Positions 32,755-38,946 of a DNA stretch of 38,946 nucleotides are shown here, piece after piece. The notes beneath the pieces are model-generated. The model saw only the letters and a list, made by a program, of their open reading frames with translations, did no database searches and was not told the DNA's origin. Both the position numbers and the translations under genes were made by a program. Position 1 is the first letter of the stretch; each line of letters opens with the position of its first letter. The DNA lies in contig JAZSHF010000048.1 of assembly GCA_045533115.1 (NCBI GenBank), positions 1 through 38,946 of the forward strand. The letters run 5' to 3'. The DNA is from Colimorpha_A sp045533115. Its GTDB lineage: Bacteria; Bacillota; Clostridia; Oscillospirales; CAG-272.

Positions 32755-33486
32755 TTATATTCCAAGCTCATAGTAGAGCGATAGGCACGATAGCACAAAA
32801 GTAGGCGCCGTCTCGCAGCGCAGAATTCGCTGACCGAGTCCGGTCAAAAGAAGCCCCTTTTCCTTTGCGAGCATAGCTTCTTTCTCGGAAAACCCGCCCT
32901 CCGAGCCGACGATAACGGAAATTTCCTTTACGCCCTTTTTAAGAAGCTGACCGAGCGGGAGCGTTCCCGCCGCTTCGTAGCAGAAGAGAGGAAGGTCGGA
33001 ATCAAGTGCTTCATCAAGCATTTTTTCATAAGTCAGTATCGGTTTTACCTCGGGAACTATTCCCCGTCCGCACTGCTTTGCGGCTTCGTATGCAATGCGG
33101 TTTAGGCGTTCCAGCTTTTTATCAAAGCTATCCCCAGCCTTCGCGATGCACCGTTCACTCATAAAAGGAGTAACGGAATACGCTCCGCATTCGACCGTCT
33201 TCTGAACGACGGCATCAAGCTTGTCCCCCTTAGGAAGCGCAATATATACGCGGATCTTAACGGGAGATTCCGAAACACACTTTTCCTTGGATACAACCTC
33301 GGCCAAGACCTCGTCGCAGGAAAACGATTTCAGCTCGCAGTAAAGAAGCGTACCGTCCGAAAGACACACAGATATCATTTCACCCTTCTTCATACGAAGA
33401 GAACGGGATATATGAAAGGCGTCTTTTCCGCTTATAGTAACAATGTTACCGCTATACGCGCTTGAGTCAACAAAAAATCTCTGCAT
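32755..33486 (-). CDS. rsmE: 16S rRNA (uracil1498-N3)-methyltransferase RsmE
   Basis: The 243-residue SPOUT enzyme has an N-terminal PUA-like domain (MQRFFVDSSAY, HISRSLRMKKG) and a knotted SAM domain with KTVECGAYSVTPF, QCGRGIVPEV, IVGSEGGFSEKE and GLGQRILRCETAP. The ATG at 33486 is chosen because it gives the standard RsmE start. Upstream in-frame Met codons would add residues rich in leader sequence containing a palindrome and the promoter. GGTGG is the likely ribosome binding site. Confidence 0.93.
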   Translation of the reverse strand: MQRFFVDSSAYSGNIVTISGKDAFHISRSLRMKKGEMISVCLSDGTLLYCELKSFSCDEVLAEVVSKEKCVSESPVKIRVYIALPKGDKLDAVVQKTVECGAYSVTPFMSERCIAKAGDSFDKKLERLNRIAYEAAKQCGRGIVPEVKPILTYEKMLDEALDSDLPLFCYEAAGTLPLGQLLKKGVKEISVIVGSEGGFSEKEAMLAKEKGLLLTGLGQRILRCETAPTFVLSCLSLYYELGI

Positions 33487-33518
33487 AAACGAAAAGCCAC
33501 CCGTATCCGACATCATTA

Positions 33519-33539
33519 CGGAATATACCATATATTCCG
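33519..33539. promoter_or_regulatory. Palindrome in the rsmE leader
   Basis: CGGAATATA, a 3-base centre, then TATATTCCG. It lies just downstream of the predicted transcription start and upstream of the ribosome binding site. It could be an operator or a 5' RNA hairpin. Confidence 0.45.
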
Positions 33540-33555
33540 ATATTTCTTCTATAAT

Positions 33556-33584
33556 AGAATACATTAATTTTGCATATTTGTCAA
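33556..33584 (-). promoter_or_regulatory. Promoter of rsmE
   Basis: On the minus strand TTGACA (33579-33584), 17 bases, then TATTCT (33556-33561). It is 70 bases before the rsmE start. Confidence 0.75.
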
Positions 33585-33671
33585 GTTTTTTATTGCGTTT
33601 TTTGTAAAAAAAAACGAAACATATATTAACATTGACCAAAAAACGCATAAAATTATGTACTAAAAAGATAA

Positions 33672-33699
33672 ATGAACCCGAGGCTTTCCTCGGGTTCAT
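33672..33699 (-). terminator. Terminator after ispH-rpsA
   Basis: Twelve-base-pair stem ATGAACCCGAGG / CCTCGGGTTCAT with a 4-base loop. It is followed on the minus strand by TTATCTTTTT. Confidence 0.85.
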
Positions 33700-33717
33700 A
33701 GTTGCAGTATTTGATTA

Positions 33718-35754
33718 TTACTCCGTAACCGCCTCAGTCTCTTCAGCGAGAGTTTCTGTTTCCTCAACAGCTTCTTCTTCCTCGGCAACCTCAATGGTCT
33801 TAAGGAGAGTACGCATCGAAAGACTGATCTTGTGGTTTTCCTCGTCGACTGCGGTGATCTCAGCGTTAACTACATCGCCAACGGAGAGAACGTCAGAGGG
33901 AGCAGCGATCTTCTTGTCGGTGATCTGATAGATATGGATCAGTCCGTCAACGCCGGGTACTACCTCAGCGAACGCACCGAAAGGCATAAGGCTTACGATC
34001 TTGACCTCTGCTACGTCACCGACGGAATATTTAGCGGTAAATACATTCCAAGGATTGGTCTCCTCGGTCTTGTATCCGAGAGAGATTCTCTTTGTCTCGG
34101 CATCGAATTCCTTAACGAATACCTTGATAACGTCGCCAACGGATACTACGTCAGCAGGACTCTTGATTCTCGTCCAGGAAAGCTCAGTTCTATGTACCAT
34201 ACCGTCAACGCCGCCGAGATCAACGAATGCGCCGTAAGAGGTGATAGACTTGACCTCGCCCTCGTACTGCTTGCCAACCTCTACGTTTGCCCAGAAGTCA
34301 GCCTCAAGCTGCTTTCTTGCCTCGTTCTTCACCTTGCGGATAGAAGCAACTGCGCGCTTTCTGTCCTCTCTGACCTCGATGATCTTAGCCTGCTGTACGG
34401 TTCCGACAAGCTGATTCAGGTCGAAGTCCTTGGGGGTTCCCGTCTGAGATGCAGGAACAAAAATTCGGTTCCCATCGTAGTTAAGAAGAACGCCGCCTTT
34501 GATAACTTCGCATACAGTGCCTTCGATAACGGTACCGTCGTTGTATGCATCAAGTATCTTACCGAAACGGAGCTTATTGTCTATTCTCTTCTTAGAAAGA
34601 GCGGCAACGCCGTCGCGGTCGCTCACCTTGATAACGACTGCCTTGATCTCGTCGCCGGGCTTGAACGCTTCCTCAAGCTTAAGGGTAGGATCGTCTGTTA
34701 CTTCGTCGTATGCGATTATACCGGTAAACTTTGCGCCGAGGTCGACGTGAAGCTCTCCGGATGAAACAGATGTAATAACACCCGTTACCGTTTCTCCTGT
34801 ATTTAAGGTTTTCAGCGAGCTTTCAAGCATTTCTGCAAAGCTCTCGCCGGCGGTTCCCTCCGCTGAATTGTTTTTGGTCTCAAGTTCGCTCATGTGTTTT
34901 ATAACCTCCTGTATTATCCCGCCGGGCGTTGATGCTCCTGCGGTTATTCCCACCTTTGAGAAGGGTGTGAACTGAATTAAGTCAAGCTCCGACGGGCTTT
35001 CGATGAAGAAAGTATTATCAAGCTCTTTCTTCGCTGTTTCATAAAGCTTATTCGTGTTGGAGCTGTTTCTGCCACCGACTATCAGCATCAGATCGGATAC
35101 CTTGGCAAGCTCGCCCGCTTCCGTCTGCCTTTTTTCGGTAACATTGCATATTGTATCAAATATTATCGGATTTGTACATACCTTTTTAAGAATTTTTTGA
35201 GTTTTTCTCCATTTGTCGGTATTTTGTGTCGTTTGAGCGACCGCTATTGTGGAAAAAGCACTTAAATTCAGTCTTTCAGCGTCCTCGGGAGAAGAAATTA
35301 CGATCGCTTCGCCGTTAGCGTAGCTTACTATTCCCTTTACCTCGGGGTGACTTTCGTCGCCAAAGACGACAAGTCGGTCGTACATATTTTCCGATACTAT
35401 TTTATGTATTTTCTTAACGTATGGACAGGTCATATCACAGACCTTGAAATAAGGATTTTGCTTTTCAAGTGCCAGTAACTTATCGGTTACCGATTTCGTC
35501 GCACCGTGAGTTCTTATAACGACGGTGCAGGGATTATTCTCTGCCGTTTCGGCGAAGATTCTGTCGAAGTCGCTTTCCTCGATAACAGTAACTCCGCGCT
35601 CTTCAAGTTCGTTTACGATATGTATATTATGTATAAGCGCACCGACGGTATATATTTTGCCGTTTTTGGAGTCACCTGTAAGATCGTAGACCTTTTCGAC
35701 TGCTCTCGACACTCCGAAGCAAAAACCTGCGCTGTCTGCTACCGTTATATTCAT
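33718..35754 (-). CDS. ispH: Bifunctional IspH (HMBPP reductase) - ribosomal protein S1 fusion
   Basis: The 678-residue protein joins two functions. Residues 1-285 are 4-hydroxy-3-methylbut-2-enyl diphosphate reductase, the last step of the MEP isoprenoid pathway. Its three Fe-S cysteines are in AGFCFGVSRAV (Cys 12), CDMTCPYVKKI (about 98) and FDTICNVTEKRQ (about 195). After a Glu/Ser linker, four S1 RNA-binding repeats follow (about 310-385, 400-470, 490-565 and 575-650), for example YGAFVDLGGVDGMVHRTEL and FGAFAEVVPGVDGLIHI. The tail is acidic (EEEEAVEETETLAEE). This fusion is known in Clostridia. The gene overlaps plsC by four bases. Confidence 0.95.
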   Translation of the reverse strand: MNITVADSAGFCFGVSRAVEKVYDLTGDSKNGKIYTVGALIHNIHIVNELEERGVTVIEESDFDRIFAETAENNPCTVVIRTHGATKSVTDKLLALEKQNPYFKVCDMTCPYVKKIHKIVSENMYDRLVVFGDESHPEVKGIVSYANGEAIVISSPEDAERLNLSAFSTIAVAQTTQNTDKWRKTQKILKKVCTNPIIFDTICNVTEKRQTEAGELAKVSDLMLIVGGRNSSNTNKLYETAKKELDNTFFIESPSELDLIQFTPFSKVGITAGASTPGGIIQEVIKHMSELETKNNSAEGTAGESFAEMLESSLKTLNTGETVTGVITSVSSGELHVDLGAKFTGIIAYDEVTDDPTLKLEEAFKPGDEIKAVVIKVSDRDGVAALSKKRIDNKLRFGKILDAYNDGTVIEGTVCEVIKGGVLLNYDGNRIFVPASQTGTPKDFDLNQLVGTVQQAKIIEVREDRKRAVASIRKVKNEARKQLEADFWANVEVGKQYEGEVKSITSYGAFVDLGGVDGMVHRTELSWTRIKSPADVVSVGDVIKVFVKEFDAETKRISLGYKTEETNPWNVFTAKYSVGDVAEVKIVSLMPFGAFAEVVPGVDGLIHIYQITDKKIAAPSDVLSVGDVVNAEITAVDEENHKISLSMRTLLKTIEVAEEEEAVEETETLAEETEAVTE

Positions 35755-36353
35755 ACCGTCGCCTCAAGCTCTGTTATTCTTGAAAAGATGTATTCAGCCG
35801 CGCTTTTATGATCCTCGCCGCCCTTTGAAACTGCCTTAAGCTCGTCATAAGTAATTTCCTTACCTATGATAACAACGGTCTTACGGAATATCCTTACTCG
35901 GTGATTTTTCACCTTAATAAACACAGGAAGAACTCCGACCTCAGCCTTTTGGGCAATCATAGAGCAACCGAATTTTACGGCAGTGGTTTTGGGATCAACG
36001 CCCTTATGACGCGTTCCCTGAGGGAACATAACGACAGATTCACCGTCCTTGAGCATATTTATCGTTTTCTTTATCGCCGCCACGTCAGATCCGCCGCGGT
36101 CAAGTGAAAATGCGCCGAGCGCCTTAAGCAAGCTTTTAAGAACCGGAACGCGCATTATCTCAGCCTTTGCCATATATCTCGGGTTGTGCTTAATTGCCGC
36201 GCCGATAACGACGGGGTCAAGCATTGATATATGGTTGGCACAGATAAGATAATTTTTGTTAGCAATCTCATTTTCCTTGCCGACTACCTTAATTCTCCAG
36301 AGCTTCCTTATAAGCCCTGCGAGCAAAAACTTTGCTTTTGAATAAAAGCTCAT
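35751..36353 (-). CDS. plsC: 1-acyl-sn-glycerol-3-phosphate acyltransferase
   Basis: The 200-residue membrane-associated acyltransferase converts lysophosphatidate to phosphatidate. Motif I, NHISMLDP (H-x4-D), is near residue 41; motif III, FPQGTRHKG, near 114 has Gln in place of the usual Glu in FPEGTR. It begins inside the cmk stop and ends inside the ispH-rpsA start, so cmk-plsC-ispH/rpsA is one coupled operon. Confidence 0.92.
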   Translation of the reverse strand: MSFYSKAKFLLAGLIRKLWRIKVVGKENEIANKNYLICANHISMLDPVVIGAAIKHNPRYMAKAEIMRVPVLKSLLKALGAFSLDRGGSDVAAIKKTINMLKDGESVVMFPQGTRHKGVDPKTTAVKFGCSMIAQKAEVGVLPVFIKVKNHRVRIFRKTVVIIGKEITYDELKAVSKGGEDHKSAAEYIFSRITELEATV

Positions 36354-37018
36354 GATATCTTACCTCTGATTATCTCAAGCGCAGCTTCAACCGTTTCCTC
36401 TCTGTCAAGCTCGGAATTGTCGAGAATAACCGCATCGGGTGCCGCAACGGCAGGCGCGACCTTGCGCGTCGAATCGTTCTTATCGCGTGTAAACATTTCG
36501 CTTTCAACCGCTTCTAGCGTCGTTTCAACGCCCTTTGCGGTAAGCTCGAGATATCGGCGCTTAGCCCGCGCCCTTTCATTTGCACAAAGGAATATCTTAA
36601 CGTCGGCGTTCGGCAGAATTACGGTTCCGATATCGCGTCCGTCCATTACTACGTTATTGGTCTCTGCCATATTCCTCTGCAGGTCAAGAAGAAACGCTCT
36701 TACCTCGGGAATAGCCGAAACGACCGAAGCTGCCATTGAGATTTCGGGCATTCTGATCTCTGCACTGACGTCTATTCCGTCAAGGTATACATGCTGTGTT
36801 CCATCCTCGGCATAGCCGAGAGATACGTTTACCGATGGAAGAAGCCTTATGACACTCTCGGCGTCAGACGGCTCGATTTCGTTTTCCATAACACAGAATG
36901 CAACGGTACGGTAAAGAGCCCCCGTATCAACGTAAATATATCCTAGTCTGCGCGCTATTTCCTTTGCAAGATAGCTTTTTCCCGCACCCGCGGGCCCGTC
37001 AACTGCAATATTTATCAT
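36350..37018 (-). CDS. cmk: Cytidylate kinase
   Basis: The enzyme phosphorylates CMP and dCMP. The 222-residue P-loop kinase shows INIAVDGPAGAGKSYLAKEIA (cut here to the P-loop GPAGAGKS), YVDTGALYRTVA, VMDGRDIGTVILPNADVKIF and RDKNDSTR. CGGAGAA precedes the start. It is the first gene of cmk-plsC-ispH/rpsA and has a clear promoter divergent from hisS. Confidence 0.96.
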   Translation of the reverse strand: MINIAVDGPAGAGKSYLAKEIARRLGYIYVDTGALYRTVAFCVMENEIEPSDAESVIRLLPSVNVSLGYAEDGTQHVYLDGIDVSAEIRMPEISMAASVVSAIPEVRAFLLDLQRNMAETNNVVMDGRDIGTVILPNADVKIFLCANERARAKRRYLELTAKGVETTLEAVESEMFTRDKNDSTRKVAPAVAAPDAVILDNSELDREETVEAALEIIRGKIS

Positions 37019-37048
37019 AACGTTCTCCGTTCAGCCGTAATTATCGTT

Positions 37049-37077
37049 ATTATAACATATTACATATTAAATTTCAA
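37049..37077 (-). promoter_or_regulatory. Promoter of the cmk operon
   Basis: On the minus strand TTGAAA (37072-37077), 17 bases, TATAAT (37049-37054) with TGT before the -10. Confidence 0.85.
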
Positions 37078-37115
37078 GTAAAAAGAGTAATTTAATTTTA
37101 TTACGTTACAATTTG

Positions 37116-37144
37116 TTGACATTATCAAACGGTTGTGCTATACT
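37116..37144 (+). promoter_or_regulatory. Promoter of hisS
   Basis: TTGACA (37116-37121), 17 bases, TATACT (37139-37144), 27 bases before the hisS start. The leader is too short for a T-box. Confidence 0.85.
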
Positions 37145-37171
37145 TCTAACATCACAATTACGGAGATTACT

Positions 37172-38524
37172 ATGGAAAAGATCAAACCACGCATATTATC
37201 CGGCTTCATGGAGCTTTTGCCTAAGGAGCAGATGCTTTTTGAGGAAATGGTAAATATCTTAAAGGAGACATATTCTCTCTACGGATTTTCTCCCCTTGAT
37301 ACGCCCCTCATTGAAGCGTCCGACGTTCTTCTCGCAAAAGGCGGCGGAGAGACCGAAAAGCAGATATACCGCTTCACAAAAGGAGACAGTGACCTTTCGC
37401 TCCGCTTTGACCTTACGGTTCCGCTCGCAAGATACGTTGCTCAGCACGCAGCAGAGCTTACCTTCCCCTTCCGCCGTTATCAAATAGGAAAGGTATACCG
37501 CGGCGAAAGAGCGCAAAGAGGACGCTTCCGCGAGTTTTATCAGGCAGATATCGACATAATCGGCGATGAAAAACTTGATATAATGAATGAGGCAGAGATA
37601 CCCTCCATCATTTACCGCGCGTTTACTAAGCTCGGCCTTCGCCGTTTCAAGATCCGCATAAACAACAGAAAGGTTCTTAACGGCTTCTTTACTATTCTCG
37701 GTCTTTCCGAAATTGCACCCGACATTATGCGAACCATTGACAAGCTTGAAAAGATCGGACCCGAGAAGGTCACCGCAATACTTCTCGAAATGGGAATAAG
37801 CGATGAGAATGCAACAAAGATAATTGAGTTTATCGGCACGGCGGGCGACAGCGCTAATGTTATCGCCTCTCTTGAAAAGTATAAGGGTCAAAACGAGCTC
37901 TTCGACCTCGGCGCATCCGAGCTTGAAACCGTTGTCAGTAATATGCGCGGCTTCGGCGTTCCCGACGATTTCTTTACCGTTGACCTCACGATCGCTCGCG
38001 GTCTTGATTACTACACCGGCACAGTTTACGAAACAGTAATGCTTGATCACCCCGAGATCGGATCGGTATGCTCGGGCGGCCGCTACGATAACCTCGCAGA
38101 ATACTATACAGACAGAAAGCTTCCCGGTGTCGGTATATCGATAGGACTCACCCGCCTGTTTTTCGTTCTCGGCGACAGAGCCCTTCTTAATCCCGAATAC
38201 CCCGCGTCTGTCAGCGACGTTCTCATTATTCCTATGACCGACGATATGGCTCCCGCCGTAAGGCTCGCGACTGAATTCCGCGAAAACGGAGTTCGCGCGC
38301 AAATCTATACCGAGAAAAAGAAGTTCAAGGCAAAGATCGGATATGCCGACAAGCTTAATATTCCCTTTGCAGTATTCCTCGGTGAGGACGAAATTACAAA
38401 CGGAAGCGCAACTATTAAGAATATGAAAACGGGTGAGCAAAACACCCTACCCTCAACCGATGCAGTTGCCGCGGTCAAGAAAGCCCTTACTGCGCTCGTG
38501 AAAACGACTGTAATTTGCGAATAA
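37172..38524 (+). CDS. hisS: Histidyl-tRNA synthetase
   Basis: The 450-residue class II synthetase shows RFDLTVPLARYVA, YQIGKVYRGERAQRGRFREFYQ (motif 2, quoted only in part: RGERAQRGRFREF), QADIDIIG, and the HisRS-specific ARGLDYYTGTVYE and GGRYDNLAEY. The C-terminal anticodon-binding domain (SDVLIIPMTDDM, YADKLNIPFAVFLGEDE) is present. A full-length C-terminal domain and both His motifs argue for HisS rather than the regulatory HisZ. CGGAGA precedes ATG 37172; an upstream in-frame start at 37133 would lie inside the -10 region. Confidence 0.95.
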   Translation: MEKIKPRILSGFMELLPKEQMLFEEMVNILKETYSLYGFSPLDTPLIEASDVLLAKGGGETEKQIYRFTKGDSDLSLRFDLTVPLARYVAQHAAELTFPFRRYQIGKVYRGERAQRGRFREFYQADIDIIGDEKLDIMNEAEIPSIIYRAFTKLGLRRFKIRINNRKVLNGFFTILGLSEIAPDIMRTIDKLEKIGPEKVTAILLEMGISDENATKIIEFIGTAGDSANVIASLEKYKGQNELFDLGASELETVVSNMRGFGVPDDFFTVDLTIARGLDYYTGTVYETVMLDHPEIGSVCSGGRYDNLAEYYTDRKLPGVGISIGLTRLFFVLGDRALLNPEYPASVSDVLIIPMTDDMAPAVRLATEFRENGVRAQIYTEKKKFKAKIGYADKLNIPFAVFLGEDEITNGSATIKNMKTGEQNTLPSTDAVAAVKKALTALVKTTVICE

Positions 38525-38529
38525 GTCGC

Positions 38530-38567
38530 TTCTCCTTGCCGACAAAATCGGCAAGGAGAAAATTTTT
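38530..38567 (+). terminator. Terminator after hisS
   Basis: Thirteen-base-pair stem TTCTCCTTGCCGA / TCGGCAAGGAGAA with a 5-base loop, followed by a T run. Confidence 0.9.
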
Positions 38568-38588
38568 CAAAAAAATTGAAAATACCTA

Positions 38589-38617
38589 TTGACAAACACA
38601 AATTGAAGTGGTATAAT
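38589..38617 (+). promoter_or_regulatory. Promoter of tRNA-Leu
   Basis: TTGACA (38589-38594), 17 bases, TATAAT (38612-38617) with TGG before the -10: a full-consensus, strong promoter as expected for a stable RNA. Confidence 0.9.
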
Positions 38618-38649
38618 CTCTAATGTTCTGCGGATGCGGAGCAAAATAC

Positions 38650-38734
38650 GCGGGAGTGGCGGAACTGGCAGACGCGCACGTTTGAGGGGCGTGTAGTTCA
38701 CACTGTACGGGTTCAAGTCCCGTTTCCCGCACCA
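38650..38734 (+). tRNA. tRNA-Leu (anticodon GAG)
   Basis: This is an 85-base class II tRNA. The acceptor GCGGGAG pairs with TTCCCGC, and the CCA end is encoded. The anticodon stem CACGT/GCGTG holds loop TTGAGGG with GAG at 38684-38686, which reads CUC/CUU. The variable region is 13 bases. The T arm is ACGGG-TTCAAGT-CCCGT. It has its own promoter and terminator. Confidence 0.95.
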
Positions 38735-38741
38735 AAGCATT

Positions 38742-38790
38742 CAAACCCGAACATTTTACCAATCGGTGAAACGTTCGGGTTTGTTGTTTT
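38742..38790 (+). terminator. Terminator after tRNA-Leu
   Basis: CAAACCCGAAC / GTTCGGGTTTG outer stem with an inner TTTTACC/GGTGAAA helix, then a T-rich run. Confidence 0.85.
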
Positions 38791-38850
38791 CTCAAAAAAT
38801 GTAAAATTACCTTATAACACTTATTTTTTCTCCGGTTTTACCCACAAAAA

Positions 38851-38889
38851 ATATGCACCCCAAAAGCGTCTAACTTTTGGGGTGCATAT
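38851..38889 (-). terminator. Terminator of the gene entering from the right edge
   Basis: A perfect 15-bp stem ATATGCACCCCAAAA / TTTTGGGGTGCATAT. On the minus strand it is followed by a T run, so it should end the minus-strand gene at 38916 onward. Confidence 0.75.
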
Positions 38890-38915
38890 CAAAAGGGATT
38901 ATTTGGTTTATTCAA

Positions 38916-38946
38916 TTACTTCTTCTTTTTAGCCTTAACTACTATT
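38916..38946 (-). CDS. C-terminal end of a minus-strand gene cut by the window edge
   Basis: On the minus strand the frame ends VVKAKKKK followed by TAA, and a strong terminator lies 27 bases downstream. The Lys-rich tail suggests a basic, nucleic-acid-binding or ribosomal protein, but the few residues do not allow a family call. Confidence 0.4.
   Translation of the reverse strand, partial: IVVKAKKKK

Noticed and set aside
33487..33699. N-terminal extension of RsmE
   Set aside because: The frame is open upstream, but the sequence includes the rsmE promoter and a palindrome and encodes no family-like residues. The start at 33486 gives the normal RsmE length.
37145..37171. T-box leader controlling hisS
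   Set aside because: The space between the promoter and the start codon is under 30 bases, too short for a T-box.
37259..38440. Minus-strand open frame of 393 codons inside hisS
   Set aside because: It is a mirror of the hisS coding bias, with unusual composition and no ribosome binding site or promoter.
37172..38524. HisZ, the regulatory paralogue of HisRS
   Set aside because: The His-specific motifs, motif 2 and motif 3 regions and the C-terminal anticodon-binding domain are all present, and no hisG is adjacent.

Overview
The window looks like the chromosome of a Gram-positive, low-to-mid-GC member of the class Clostridia, probably an uncultured gut-type lineage near the Oscillospirales or Christensenellales. 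I infer this from several things: an IspH–ribosomal protein S1 fusion gene, a DUF1385 (YqhQ-like) gene overlapping prmC, a CwlD-type amidase, FtsEX with an M23 partner, strong GGAGG ribosome binding sites, and many TTGACA/TATAAT promoters. I identified no rRNA, phage module or CRISPR array. The only mobile-element trace is a decayed IS3-family transposase at the left edge.

Layout. 1-0.5 kb: IS3 remnant. 0.5-3.3 kb: a YwaF-like membrane protein divergent from a DUF1385-prmC pair. 3.4-5.6 kb: pgk-tpiA glycolytic operon with its own promoter and terminator. 5.6-7.9 kb: a large secreted, membrane-anchored DUF5722-like protein. 7.9-10.7 kb: cwlD-radA-radC with overlapping ends. 10.74-11.2 kb: non-coding region packed with an array of about eleven small hairpins. 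11.2-15.3 kb: rimM-trmD, an O-antigen ligase-like membrane protein and two tandem DUF4330-like proteins. 15.4-20.65 kb: HPr, then uvrC-rsmD-coaD and a D-aspartate-ligase-like ATP-grasp enzyme overlapping an Asp/Glu racemase. 20.66-22.5 kb (minus): a frameshifted neutral-ceramidase-like gene behind a small membrane protein with a consensus promoter. 22.5-23.96 kb (plus): a small membrane protein and an AEC transporter. 23.96-31.5 kb (minus; transcribed from the right): ftsE-ftsX-M23 hydrolase-S41 protease-greA-lysS-amidohydrolase. 31.6-33.5 kb (minus): a PucR/CdaR-like regulator and rsmE. 33.7-37.0 kb (minus): cmk-plsC-ispH/rpsA. 37.1-38.8 kb (plus): hisS, then tRNA-Leu(GAG). A minus-strand gene is cut by the right edge.

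Functionally this is mostly housekeeping: glycolysis, translation, tRNA/rRNA modification, DNA repair, CoA and isoprenoid synthesis. It also has a strong cell-envelope component: cwlD, the ATP-grasp/racemase pair, FtsEX plus its likely M23 hydrolase, the S41 protease, and the O-antigen-ligase-like cluster. The observations most worth a second look are an FtsX whose extracellular loop carries inserted InlB-type (Listeria-Bacteroides) repeat modules, the hairpin array downstream of radC whose spacers switch orientation around a central terminator, the D-Asp ligase/racemase pair, and the single-base frameshift in the ceramidase-like gene.
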